DNA from: Euglena gracilis
Lineage: Eukaryota > Euglenida > Euglenophyceae > Euglenales
Assembly: GCA_039621445.1 (NCBI GenBank)
Contig: CP154954.1
Location: 186,001-250,000, forward strand
Direction of reading: 5' to 3'
DNA: 64,000 bases
The first letter of the stretch is position 1, and the number at the start of each line of letters is the position of its first letter. Positions 17,466 to 28,500 of this stretch are shown here, in pieces. Position numbers and translations under genes: made by a program. The notes under the pieces are model-generated. The model was given only the letters and a program-made list of their open reading frames with translations. It searched no databases and was not told where the DNA came from.

Positions 17466-17729
17466 AAAAAGAGAAACTTATCAAACAAGAATTAAAATTT
17501 CAAGTATGCATTATAAAGATAAAAGAATTCATTATACCTAACTTCATGCAATATAAATACACAAAAAATTTTATATTAAAAACTTAAAATTCTCAAATAT
17601 ATACGAATATAAATAAAACACATTAAATCAAAACCAACAATTTTCGAATTGGAATAAAAATTCTTTAATTTTAAAAAGTCAGCCAAAAATAATATACTAA
17701 AATAAAAGTAATATAAATTTTTATTTAAA
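17466..17729. promoter_or_regulatory. Divergent intergenic region petB / psbN
   Basis: It separates minus-strand petB from plus-strand psbN, so it must hold promoters for both or lie within longer transcripts. No convincing -35/-10 pair stands out against the A+T background. Confidence 0.35.
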
Positions 17730-17858
17730 ATAATATCATTTTTATCAACTATTTTTTTAGGTTTTTTTATTATAAGTACAACAATATACTCAATTTACAT
17801 GGGATTTGGTCCAATGTCAAGAAAACTTAAAGATCCTTTTGAAGAACATGAAAATTAA
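17730..17858 (+). CDS. psbN: PsbN, no ATG seen
   Basis: Small single-pass thylakoid protein needed for photosystem II assembly. The frame gives a hydrophobic segment (FLGFFIISTTIYSIYMGF) followed by GPMSRKLKDPFEEHEN and TAA at 17856-17858, typical of the family. At the usual length of 42-43 residues the frame starts with ATA-ATA, and no in-frame ATG lies between the previous stop and the conserved segment. Either a non-AUG codon is used or a tiny first exon carries the ATG. It lies 51 bp upstream of psbH on the same strand, opposite to psbB/psbT. Confidence 0.85.
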   Translation: MISFLSTIFLGFFIISTTIYSIYMGFGPMSRKLKDPFEEHEN

Positions 17859-17909
17859 AATAAAATAGGTAATTTCAAAAGAAAGTTAAAAATTATTAAA
17901 TTTAATATT

Positions 17910-18122
17910 ATGACAACTATTTCAAAAAACAAAACATCAAATTCTAAAGGTAAAACAACTACTTTAGGAACAATATTAAAACCTTTAAATTCTAAATATG
18001 GAAAAGTTCTTCCTGGCTGGGGGACAGCTGGAATAATGTTAATTTTTATGACTTTATTCGCAATTTTTTTAACAATAATTTTAGAAATATACAACTCTTC
18101 AGTAATTCTTGACATTAAATAA
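17910..18122 (+). CDS. psbH: Photosystem II phosphoprotein PsbH
   Basis: Small PSII core subunit of 70 aa with one membrane span. The N-terminus [17 protein letters not shown] carries the exposed threonine region; then [19 protein letters not shown] and the span [20 protein letters not shown]. No intron. It follows psbN closely on plus, probably co-transcribed with it. It is convergent with psbT, whose stop lies at 18268. Confidence 0.96.
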   Translation: MTTISKNKTSNSKGKTTTLGTILKPLNSKYGKVLPGWGTAGIMLIFMTLFAIFLTIILEIYNSSVILDIK

Positions 18123-18267
18123 AATGAAATAAATAACAAATTAAAACTGTTGTGAAAATTTCATTTTATTTATTTTTTATTTCTTTTTCTTTTTAAAATT
18201 TTTATTAACTTTTTTATAAGTTAATAAAAATTAAATCACATCGAAAATTGAAAGATAATAAGAATAA

Positions 18268-19715
18268 TTATTTATTAATACGTGGAGATTCACGGAAAAA
18301 AATAGCAAAAAAAATAACGCCTAAAGTACCTATCAATAGTTAAGTAAGGAAACCCTCCTAAAAGAACTTTACAAGTATTATACTATTACACAAAGCTCAA
18401 ATATAAATTTTTAAAATAAAATAATATTAACAACTATTCTAGTAGTTAAAATCCTCATATATTTTAAATATATATAATACGTTTTATAAACTTCAAAAAT
18501 ATTTATGAAAATTAAAAATTATATAAAACTCAATGTAAAAAAAAAGACTAAAAATAAAAAATAATTGTCACCAAACTATGCTTGATATGTATATCACAAA
18601 GCTTTATAAATACACTAGAAATTTCTAAAAAAATAAAATTAATATAATTCGTATTGAAGAAAAATTACATATTTAAACAATTATAATTGATTTCGTTGAA
18701 AAAAATGAAAAAAACACTAATAAAGATTAAGTAATTACAGTAAAATAAAATTATACTAAAAGACCTAACAGAACTGCATTAAAAAGGAAAACGACTACAG
18801 TAAAAAAATAATTTACAAAAAATACAAATTTTTCATAAATTTTATTGAAACTTCAAAATTTCAAAACATATCAATATTATCAACAAAAAAAAGCAATAAA
18901 ATAATATTTACAACAAAAAATAATCAATCCAAAAAAAATCATCCTTAATTAAAATAAAAACAGTAAAATCAAATATAAGGTAAAAAAAATTCCCTAAAGA
19001 ACCGGACAAGCTAATTCCTAAGCATCTGGCTCACCCAAAAAACTAAAATCATCAAAAGAATAAAGATAAAAAATCTTTACCCGCCTGAAATGATATCGTG
19101 GACAATCCAAGATTAATAAAAAATTATCGATCAATTAAAATAACCATAAAAGTAATTATATGATACCTTTAATAAAAATTATATTTTTCAGAAATCGTTT
19201 CTATCCCAAATCATCTTAATAAAAATTAATTCAAAAATAAAAGAATTAAATGTAATTACAATTTCCTCGACAAAAAGATATAACAACCGTGTAAAAGAAC
19301 AAAAAAAAAAAAGCACTTAAAAATAATTATTACATTAAAATATCGAAATTAAAAATTACAAAATAGTAAAAATTTCCTTTTCTACTAAATTAAAATAAAA
19401 AAAATACGAAAAAATCAAATCAAAATAATAAAATATAAATTCACTACCAAACTATAAAATCTATAAAATTAGTTTTAATTGCTTAAAGTATAAAAACTCC
19501 ATAAATTAAGTAAAGTAATATGCAAAAATACAAAATTAAAACATATAATCTTGTTTTGTCCTAGGTAAACCGCACAAAAATATACCCCACAAAAAATTTA
19601 ATAAAGGCGTTTATGAAAAGTCTTAATCCACCCTTTTATTAATTTAAATTTAATTACCTAAAGTAAAAAGAATACAACTTCGTAGCACACAGAATGTATA
19701 AACTAAAGCTTCCAT
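18268..19715 (-). CDS. psbT: PsbT, 2 exons separated by a probable twintron
   Basis: Small PSII subunit at the dimer interface. Exon 1 is 19691-19715 (25 nt, MEALVYTF plus one base) and exon 2 is 18268-18338 (LLIGTLGVIFFAIFFRES, ending PRINK). Joined, they give a 31-residue protein. The 1352-nt intron starts GTGTG and ends AC. It contains two separate group II domain V hairpins, at 18364-18398 and 18999-19033, so one group II intron is probably nested inside another. It lies downstream of psbB on the same strand. Confidence 0.92.
18364..18398 (-). ncRNA. Group II intron domain V, outer psbT intron
   Basis: On minus, GAGCTTTGTG pairs with ACTTGTAAAGTTC; it lies 26 bases before psbT exon 2. 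Confidence 0.6.
18999..19033 (-). ncRNA. Group II intron domain V, inner psbT intron
   Basis: On minus, GAGCCAGATGC pairs with GTCCGGTTC, the standard domain V closing pair. It lies 660 bases upstream of exon 2, too far to belong to the outer intron. Confidence 0.65.
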
Positions 19716-19778
19716 AAAAATAAAAAATTTTCACAACTTTGCACATTTCCTAAAACAAATTTACTAATTAAATAATAA

Positions 19779-22700
19779 TTAAACTAATTCTTTCTTAGTT
19801 GTATCATCACCTAATTTTTCAAAAGTACCAAATTCAATCTCTTCCTCCAAATCAGGGTCAATACCAGCAAGCAAATATTTAAATAAAGTTCTTGCCCCAT
19901 GCCAAATATGCCCAAAAAAGAAAATTAAAGCAAAAGACAAATGACCAAAAGTAAACCAGCCTCTTGGACTACTTCTAAAAACACCATCAGACTGTAAAAT
20001 AGAACGATTAAAGTCAAAAATTTCTCCAAGCTGAGCACGTCGTGCATATCTTTTCACAGTAGCAGGATCATTAAAACTTAAAGTATCGAAACTACCACCG
20101 AAGAAACGAACAGTAACGCCTACTTGTTCAATACTATATTTAGACTCAGCACGACGAAACGAAATATCGGCACGAACAACACCATTTTGATCTAATAATA
20201 TTACTGGAAACGTTTCAAAAAAAGTAGGCATACGACGAACAAACAATGAATTACCTTCCTTATCAATAAATACTGCATGACCTAACCATGCAGTCGCTAT
20301 ACCATCACCATTATTCATAGGACCAGAACGAAATAATCCACCTTTTGCTGGATTATTCCCAATATAATCATAAAAAGCTAACTTAGGCGAAATAGCACCC
20401 CAAGCTTCTGACAAAGAACAACCATCAGATAAACTAGCTTGAACACGTCTTTCTATTTCTTCCTGAAAATAACCTTTATCCCATTGGTATCGAGTAGGAC
20501 CAAATAGCTCAATAGGTGTAGAAGCAGAACCGTACCACATAGTGCCTGAAACAACAAATGCAGACCAAAAAACCGCAGCTATACTACTAGAAAGAACAGT
20601 TTCAATATTCCCCATACGTAAAAGTACAAACAAGCGTTGAGAAGGGAAGGGCGAACTAAAACATGAAATCCACCAGCAATAAGTCCTAAAAGACCTGCAG
20701 CAATATGATGCCTTGATAGAAAATAAATTATTATATTTCCTCAAAAAAACCGTGCATGCAAAATAAAAATGCACACGGCTTTAATTAATAATAAAATTAT
20801 TAATCAATTTTTCCTAATACTAAATTTAGGACAAATTTTAAAGATTTAAAAATACCTAAACAAATAAGTTATTTTTAAATCTTTAACTCAACTTTTTTTA
20901 CAAAATATTCGTAAATACTAAACTTAGGAAAAAATTTCGAATCAAAGTGTAAAAAAAATTTTGGAAAAAAATACAATTAATTAGTTATTATTTTCATACA
21001 CAAAAAATAAAAATTACAATAACAAAATAAAATAAAATAAATTTTATGCTTCTTTAACAGCCAAACTCTCACAAAACTGTAAAAAAAGTTTTTATCAAGA
21101 ATATTAATAAACTGCAAATATTATTGCAAAAAATATAACTAACCTAAAACAAAAATGGCTATTTAGTAAAAAAATCTACCTGGCTTTTTATTACTAAAAA
21201 TTAAAAATTGAATAAAAGGTATTAAAGTAAGAAAAAGTTAAAAACTTTTAACTCATAAGTATGAACTTTTACAACTCGCAAAGAAGCAATTCCACCTACA
21301 TTATACGGATCAAAACCTTCAGCACCCCAAGAAGGAATAACAGGTTCAATTTGCAAGAATAGATTAAAAATCTTTCATCCGAAATTAAATATGAAATTTT
21401 TAAATCATTTAACTACTCACTTATAAAGTACTTGTATTTTAACAAATACTTATATATCAAAATATAATTTTGATACTTTTATAAGTGTGATTTAAGTCAA
21501 TAAAAATTAATAAAAAATTTTTCCGTTTAAATCATCCCCTCTAAAAAAGTTAAAAATAGACATATCAAAAAATGTCAAAGATAGAAACTAAATTATTTCG
21601 TTGCTTTTTGTTGCTAAATGAAATTCTTGAGGACACACTTATCCACAATTTTGCTAAAAAATTAATCTTATTAGAAGAAAAATTAAAAATTATACAAAAT
21701 TTAATTAGAAAATATATAACTATGGCATAGCCAATATTTAGATTATCTATCCAAAAATCGTTAATTTTTTACAGTTAAAAAATTAAATAAGTTATCGTTC
21801 TTATTGATAACGCAATAATTTCAATAAAATAAAAGGTTTTTCACCTAATTGAACAAAAATTTCATAAAAAATCTCTTAACGATATAAAATTATTAAAAGA
21901 ACATTAAAAACGAATCGCACTCCCACTTAAACCATAAGGATCAGAAACCCAAATACCAGGACCAAAAACACCCGTAACATGGAAAACTCCAAAAGCTAAA
22001 CATAATGCTCCAGACAAGAATAAATGAACTCCAAATACTCTAGGTAAATCTAACTTTAACTCACCACTAGCTGGATCACGAAATAAATCAAGGTCCCAAT
22101 AAACCCAATGCCAAATAGCAGCTAAAAATAAAAGACCCGATAAAATTATATGTGCTACCGCTACACCTTCGTAACTCCAAATTCCTGGATCCGAAAAAGA
22201 TTCCCCTGTAACACTCCAAGCACCCCAAGATTTTGTTACCCCTAAACGTGTCATAAAAGGAAGAACAAACATTCCTTGGCGCCACATAGGATTTAGCGCA
22301 ACATCAGAAGGATCAAAAATAGCAAGTTCATATAAGGCCATAGATCCAGCCCATCCTGAAACTAATGCAGTATGCATTAAATGAACAGAAATCAAACGAC
22401 CTGGATCATTAAGAACAACAGTATGTAAAACAAATATTTTTAAAAATTTTATTAAAAAATCAAAAAATAAACTATAAGGAAATTTTTAAAACTATAAATA
22501 TCATTTATAAGTAAAAAACTAAAAATCACAACACGATACCAAGGCAGGTAAAATCAACTTTAATAATTAAAAAGTTTTTTATCCGAAACCGTACTTGTTA
22601 ATTCAATAACATACGGCTACTCAATTATATAATCTTAAAAGATTAGAAAACGCAAAAAATACTTAAAATAACTTAGATATAATTCTGATTAAAAAATCAT

Positions 22701-23055
22701 CCTTATAAAATTTAATATATATTTTTCGTTTTTTTTATCCGCTTTATTATTCTTTTAATGAAATGATCATTCATTTATTAATAACAAAAATAAATTAGAG
22801 GAATAAATAAATTATTTTTTAATAAAACATGGAAACAAATAACAAAAACTACAAAATGATCGTATAAACATTTCCTACTAAAGTTCCAAATTATTTTTCT
22901 TTATAAACATAAGAAAATTTAAAGATAAAAAAATTCTTTCGATAATAAAAACTAAACTACTAAAATATCGGAAAATTAAGAGTAAAAATTTAATTTACAT
23001 GGACAAAAAATTTTTTTAAAAATAAGATCCAAATTTTACGAATCGCACATCCCAT
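19779..23055 (-). CDS. psbB: PSII CP47 protein, 5 exons, frame broken in exon 5
   Basis: Core antenna chlorophyll protein of photosystem II. Exons: 23049-23055 (7 nt, ATG-GGA-T), 22530-22546 (17 nt), 21921-22425, 21282-21352 and 19779-20710. The first four join in frame to exactly 200 codons (starting MGLPWYRV). Exon 5 reads [21 protein letters not shown] and then shifts frame at CCCTTCCCTT (about 20645). Removing one CCCTT would restore a 508-residue protein, the normal length. Downstream the sequence is intact ([36 protein letters not shown]). Domain V hairpins lie before exons 2 and 5. It is upstream of psbT on the same strand. Confidence 0.93.
20747..20782 (-). ncRNA. Group II intron domain V (psbB intron 4)
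   Basis: On minus, AGCCGTGTGCAT pairs with GCATGCACGGTTT, 37 bases before exon 5. The intron itself starts TTGCG. Confidence 0.65.
22584..22620 (-). ncRNA. Group II intron domain V (psbB intron 1)
   Basis: On minus, GTAGCCGTATG pairs with AAGTACGGTTTC, 38 bases before the 17-nt exon 2. Confidence 0.7.
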
Positions 23056-23116
23056 AGTATATTAAAAATATCATAAAAATTAAAAATTAACTTTCTATAA
23101 AGACAAAAAGTTAAAA

Positions 23117-23188
23117 GCGGGTAACGTGATTCGAACACGCGACATTGGACTTGGAAGGACCACGCTCTACCAACTGAGCTATACCCGC
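23117..23188 (-). tRNA. trnG-UCC: tRNA-Gly (UCC)
   Basis: Cloverleaf with anticodon loop CTTCCAA and T-loop TTCGAATC. Last gene of the Y-H-M-W-E-G cluster. Confidence 0.95.
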
Positions 23189-23195
23189 ATAAATT

Positions 23196-23267
23196 ACCCC
23201 CAGGGGAATTCGAATCCCCGTTGCCTCCGTGAAAGGGAGATGTCCTAGGCCTCTAGACGATGGGGGC
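23196..23267 (-). tRNA. trnE-UUC: tRNA-Glu (UUC)
   Basis: Anticodon loop CTTTCAC, acceptor GCCCCCA; the plastid tRNA that also feeds tetrapyrrole synthesis. Confidence 0.95.
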
Positions 23268-23294
23268 AAATTTAAGATAAAGAAAAAAAATAAA

Positions 23295-23367
23295 CGCGCT
23301 CTGTAGGATTCGAACCTACTACATCAGGTTTTGGAGACCTACGTTCTACCAATTGAACTAAAAGCGC
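23295..23367 (-). tRNA. trnW-CCA: tRNA-Trp (CCA)
   Basis: Anticodon loop CTCCAAA; acceptor GCGCTTT pairs with AGAGCGC. A near-identical 50-base piece of its 3' part occurs in each rRNA leader. Confidence 0.95.
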
Positions 23368-23372
23368 AGTTT

Positions 23373-23443
23373 GGCTCAGACAAGATTTGAACCTGTGACC
23401 AAGGGCTTATGAATCCCCTGCTCTACCTCTGAGCTACTGAGCC
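23373..23443 (-). tRNA. trnM-CAU: tRNA-Met (CAU)
   Basis: Anticodon CAT in loop TTCATAA. The position in the cluster suggests the elongator; an initiator identity cannot be fully excluded. Confidence 0.88.
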
Positions 23444-23457
23444 TAAAAATTAATAGA

Positions 23458-23531
23458 TGGTGAATGACGGGGATCGAACCCGCGAATGAAGGAGTCACAG
23501 TCCTTTGCCTTACCACTTGGCTACACCCACC
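23458..23531 (-). tRNA. trnH-GUG: tRNA-His (GUG)
   Basis: Anticodon loop CTGTGAC. Acceptor GGTGGGT pairs with ATTCACC. Confidence 0.95.
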
Positions 23532-23596
23532 TATAAAAAATATAATAAAAATTTATTATAACTCGAAAACTGTCTGATTAAATATAAAAATATTTT

Positions 23597-23677
23597 GAGT
23601 CGTGCTGGATTCGAACCAGCGAAAGATGAACTAGCGGATTTACAATCCGCCCCCATTAACCACTCGGGCAACAACTC
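23597..23677 (-). tRNA. trnY-GUA: tRNA-Tyr (GUA)
   Basis: Class II tRNA with a long variable arm and anticodon loop TTGTAAA. First gene of the six-gene cluster, divergent from rps4. Confidence 0.95.
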
Positions 23678-23753
23678 GCAATTAGATGTTAAACAACAAA
23701 AACAATTAACATAGAAAAAGTTATTTAAGATCAAAAAAAATATAGATAAAACT

Positions 23754-24371
23754 ATGTCAAGATATAGAGGACCACGATTGCGAATAGTTCGTAGAATAGG
23801 AAAACTTCCAAGTCTTACAAATAAAACATCAAAGAAAAGAAAATCCCCAGGGCAACCAGCAACATCCTTTAAAAGGAAAAAAAAAATATCAAAATATAAC
23901 ATAAGATTAAAAAAAAAACAAAAACTGCGATTTAACTACGGAATAACCGAAAGACAACTTCTAAATTATGTAAAAAAATCTAAAAAAAAAAAAGGATCAT
24001 CCGGAAGATTTTTGCTAACTTTTTTGGAAATGAGATTAGATAATATTGTACATCGAATAGGTTTTGCACCTACAATAATGGCTGCAAAACAACTAATAAA
24101 TCATGGTCACATTTGTGTAGATGACAAAGTTATCAATATACCTAGTTTTATTTGCCAACCAAAAAGTATTATAAAACCTAAAAAAAGTACTGTATCAGAA
24201 AATGTCATACAAAAAAACATAGAATCTAAAGAATTACTATTAATACCACCACATTTATCTCTTAACAAAAAAAACTTAGAAGCAAAAATTATTGGTTTAA
24301 TCAATAGAAAAGCGATATCGTTAATAGTTAATGAACTTTTAGTAATCGAATTCTATTCACGCAAGGTCTAA
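23754..24371 (+). CDS. rps4: 30S ribosomal protein S4
   Basis: Primary 16S-binding protein of the small subunit, 205 aa, no intron. It begins MSRYRGPRLRIVRRIGKLP, has the lysine-rich central part (SPGQPATSFKRKKK, YGITERQLLNYVKK) and the S4 RNA-binding fold around MRLDNIVHRIGFAPTIMAAK and INHGHICVDDKVINIPSF. The C-terminus ends VIEFYSRKV, typical of plastid S4. It is first of three plus-strand genes (rps4-rps11-trnL), divergent from trnY. Confidence 0.97.
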   Translation: MSRYRGPRLRIVRRIGKLPSLTNKTSKKRKSPGQPATSFKRKKKISKYNIRLKKKQKLRFNYGITERQLLNYVKKSKKKKGSSGRFLLTFLEMRLDNIVHRIGFAPTIMAAKQLINHGHICVDDKVINIPSFICQPKSIIKPKKSTVSENVIQKNIESKELLLIPPHLSLNKKNLEAKIIGLINRKAISLIVNELLVIEFYSRKV

Positions 24372-24494
24372 TTATAAATTAATTTATAGGGAAAATTGTG
24401 AATAATATAAAAAATGAAATAAATATTAAAAACTCAAGGAAATCATGCTTTTTGCAAATTTTGTTCTTAAAAAGAAATATTTATTTATAAAAAA

Positions 24495-25091
24495 ATGATA
24501 AAACAAAAAAAAAAAATAATCAAAATAACAAAAAAAAAATTTCCAAAAGGAATTGTCCATATTATGGGATTAAAATTACATGCAATCAAAAATTAATAGT
24601 ATATAATGTAATATAAAGTTATTATAATTTTTATCTTTAAAAAAAAGCATTTAAAAATCAATATCTTAAAAAAACAACTTATAATAATGAAGCGATTTAA
24701 TATTAAAAAAATTATACAAAAAATCATCACAATAAAACTAAAAAAAATTTTCCTTTATATTAAATAATAGAAAATACATCTAATTAAATTCTTAGTTTCG
24801 GTAAGTGATCCAAAAGGAAATGTAATCGCTTGGTCATCTTCAGGAGCATGCGGTTTTAAAAGCTCGAAAAAGGCTACACCGTTAGCTACAAAGACAACTA
24901 CTGCAATTGCCGTTAAGAAAGCTATAGAACAAGGACTTCAAAAAGTTGAGATAAACATTAGTGGACCTGGAACCGGACGAGAAACAGCTTTAAAATGCGT
25001 ACAAAGTTTAGGTCTACGCATAAGTTGCATAAGAGATGTCACTCCCTTACCACATAATGGATGTCGACCTAGCAAGAGACGTAGAATATAA
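24495..25091 (+). CDS. rps11: 30S ribosomal protein S11, at least 2 exons, one unresolved
   Basis: Platform protein of the small subunit. Exon 1, 24495-24563, encodes 23 residues ending KKFPKGIVHI; the intron then starts ATGGG, a group III-type start. The last exon begins near 24796 and reads VSDPKGNVIAWSSSGACGFK, later ISGPGTGRETALKC, and ends CRPSKRRRI at 25091. The short segment expected between these parts (about ten residues, usually with FNNT) is in neither exon. A micro-exon probably lies within 24564-24795, but I could not place it. It follows rps4 on plus. Confidence 0.9.
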
Positions 25092-25162
25092 AATAACAAA
25101 ATTTATTTAACACGTTTTAAAATAAATAAAAAACAATATTAACATTTATTAATATTGATAAA

Positions 25163-25246
25163 GCAGGCATGGCGGAATTTGGTAGACGCGCAGGATTTAG
25201 GTTCCTGTGTCTTTATGATGTGAGAGTTCGAGTCTCTCTGCCTGTA
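25163..25246 (+). tRNA. trnL-UAG: tRNA-Leu (UAG)
   Basis: Class II tRNA; anticodon loop TTTAGGT, long variable arm, acceptor GCAGGCA with TGCCTGT. Confidence 0.93.
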
Positions 25247-25291
25247 TTAAAAATTAAATGATCATAAAAAATAACGAAATTACTAATCAAT

Positions 25292-25365
25292 CGGGCAAGA
25301 AGGGATTCGAACCCCTGACTCCGTAGTTCGTAGCCACGTGCTCTAGTCCACTGAGCTACAAGCCC
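25292..25365 (-). tRNA. trnR-ACG: tRNA-Arg (ACG)
   Basis: Anticodon loop CTACGAA. The acceptor GGGCTTG against CTTGCCC seems to have two mismatches; the rest folds normally. Confidence 0.9.
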
Positions 25366-25368
25366 TTA

Positions 25369-25440
25369 CTCCTTAAGTAGGATTCGAACCTACGACCGAT
25401 CGGTTAACAGCCGATTGCTCTACCACTGAGCTATTAAGGA
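25369..25440 (-). tRNA. trnN-GUU: tRNA-Asn (GUU)
   Basis: Anticodon loop CTGTTAA; acceptor TCCTTAA with TTAAGGA. Confidence 0.94.
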
Positions 25441-25456
25441 TAAAGTAAATAACCTT

Positions 25457-25529
25457 TGAGGGCAAACGGATTCGAACCGCTGACATTCTGCTTGTAAGGC
25501 AGACGCTCTACCAACTGAGCTATACCCCC
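25457..25529 (-). tRNA. trnV-UAC: tRNA-Val (UAC)
   Basis: Anticodon loop CTTACAA; acceptor GGGGGTA with TGCCCTC. 30 bases downstream of rpoC2. Confidence 0.94.
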
Positions 25530-25559
25530 AGTTACTCAAATTATAGTAAATTTTGCTAA

Positions 25560-28500
25560 TTAATTTTTAAAACCAGTACCTGCGGGAATAATATTTCCTA
25601 AAACTAAATTTTCTTTTAACCCAGATAACCAATCAGCTCTTCCTTGTAAAGCAGCTTTTGTTAAAACTCTAGTAGTTTCTTGAAAACTCGCTTGAGCTAT
25701 AAAACTTTGACTAGATAGAGAAAAACGAGTCAATCCCATAATTATAGGCTCATAAACAATACTATTTACTAGTCTTTTATTTAATACCTCTACTAAATTA
25801 AGATCTAAAAAATCCCCTACCATAAAGCTAGAATCACCTGGATTAGTAACAATCACTTTTGACGTTATTTGTTTAACAATAAGTTCAATATGTTTATCCG
25901 CTATTTTGACACCCTGAGATTTATAAACAGTCTGAACACCATCTATTAAATATTTTTGTATTACCTCAAAACTTTTTCGCGCAGCTACAAGATTCTCATA
26001 ATCATCTAAAAAAGTAAAAAAAGACTCCGTCAATATATCATGAGGGTTATTTATTATTTCTTTTAACGAAGAAGTCATTCGAGCTTCTAACAATTTTTCT
26101 ACTTTAGGCAATCCTTGAACTATATCATAAGTTTTTTCTCGGACAAAATTAACGCGATATAATAATTGGTTCTTTCTTATAAAAGGTTTATCTTCTATTC
26201 TCATCAATGTATCATCATTAGTCGAAAAAGGCATTACTTTTCGAAAAATCGAAAACTCTTTTCTTTCTTGTATTATTTGAGAAGAATGAAGAAGCTTAAA
26301 ATTACTAATTATTTGACCCGTTTTAAGAAAACATCCAATTTTAAAATTACCAAAAATACGCTTTTGTTTTTTAAGATTTCGAAGCATTATAACCTTATCT
26401 TGATCAAGTATACATGTAATAATATGTGAACTTCTTTTTTTTAAAACTTTCGATTTATCAACTAAACTATTAACGTTCCTAATGTTAATAAATAATTTAC
26501 CAAATTTACGAGGAAAAAGTTCTTTCTTCCTGTTAACAAATAATTCTTTTTTATGAACATTTGTAGTAGGACAAATTAATTTATTTTTAAAAGAAAATTT
26601 CTTTGTCAAATGAAAAAATAAAGAAGTAAAACTCATAATAATAGAACTTATTATCCAAAATATTTTTCCAAATTGCTTCGAATTAATTTGAGGGAAAAAG
26701 ATTTGACCAGAAATTTTTGCCTTAACATCTCGAATTTCCTCAATACCAAAAACGTCATTTTTCAAGTTAGAATTTACAGATTCTCCTATTATTTGCTTAT
26801 CAAATATTTTTCTTCCTGGCTTAACATATAAAAGCGTACTAGAAGGTAAAAACATAATAGATTTACTAACGTCATTTTCGTAAATCACAATTTTTTTTTC
26901 TTGCAAAGTTAAAAAAGCTTTTTCCTTAAATTTATTATAAACTCTTCTTAACCCTGTAGTTAAAGTTGACCTATAAAAATCACTTTTACGAAGTCATACT
27001 TGATATATTATATCATACGACTACTCAATTATAATTGTGATTAATTTAATGGCTAATACTTCATATTTATTTTATAATTGCGATCTATAAATTTAAATAC
27101 TAATAATAAACATCCCCTAACCCCAAACTAATTTTAATCGTTCCTTCTATTTTAAAACATCGTTTTTTAGAACATGTTTTATCAAATAAAGTTTAAAATT
27201 ATAAATTTTATTAGAAAAACCATTTATTCTCACTCTATTTACTAAAAAAATACGTAACAAAATATAAACAACATTTTGTTTATCTATTCTGCAAAATTGA
27301 TTTCAATTATAAAAAAATAAACTTACAATATAAATCAATTTAAAAAACTTTAAGTTACTATCTATAACAAGTAATAAATATAAAAATTGTAATACAATAA
27401 CAAAGACAATTAGTCTAAAATAGAAAGTTTAATTCTGCCATTAAATATTGTAAAATTAAAAACGATACACACTTCAAATCGTACCATATTTTTCCATTTA
27501 AAGGAGATGTTATAACTTCTTTTGCCTTTGCAGAAAAAACACCACCCGTATGAAAAGTTCGCATTGTTAATTGCGTACCAGGCTCACCTATTGATTGAGC
27601 AGCTAAAATTCCTACACATTCACCAAGTTCTACCATTTTGCCACAGGCTAAATTCCAACCATAGCATATTTGGCATATGCCTTCCATTAATACACAATTA
27701 AAAGGTGTACGAATATAAACCTCGGGAAAATTAATAATTTTTTTAAACGTATAGACTGAAAGTTAATATTTAATAAAAATATTTCTCATTCGAAACCGAG
27801 CATGAAAATTCTTTTTCACTCGGCTACCTAAAAATCATAAACTTTTTATGATATTTAAGAAATATATCAGCATATGCCGGTGATTACACCTACTACTTTT
27901 CATAGAGTATTTTAAACGTTTTTATAACATCGTTCAGACCTTTTGCTTCATATTCCATCCTTATAAATAAAAATTCAATTCGTTTATACCATAACTACTA
28001 TACATAAAAGGTATGTTTTAAAATGGCTCCTAATATAACTCCCCCTTAATTTTCAATAACAAAGTGTAATAAAATATTATAAAAAAAGTTGAAGCTTTTT
28101 AGTTTCTTAATTTTCTGTAAACCATATAAAATTACTATTTCAAATACTTTTAATACTTTGAAATTTTAATCCTGTTTTTTATTCTAATAAAAAGGAAATT
28201 ATGTTTAATAACAATGATCTGTATATTATTAGAATTTCGCTAATTTTAAAGTATAATAATCTTAGATAAAAATTAATATAAAAGAATTTGCCACATTCCT
28301 TAAATTTTAAAATTTTTGTAGCTCGAACCACACATTACAAATATCTTGACCAGCACTAACTAAAATATCACCTGTTTTGGCATTAACAATAGTTTTTGCT
28401 AATACTCTACCAATTAATTTTTCCTTCAAAAACTTTAGTTCTTCTTTATCTTGGTTTTGTAGTAATACGCACGTATTATATTTTGTAAAACAATCCGACC

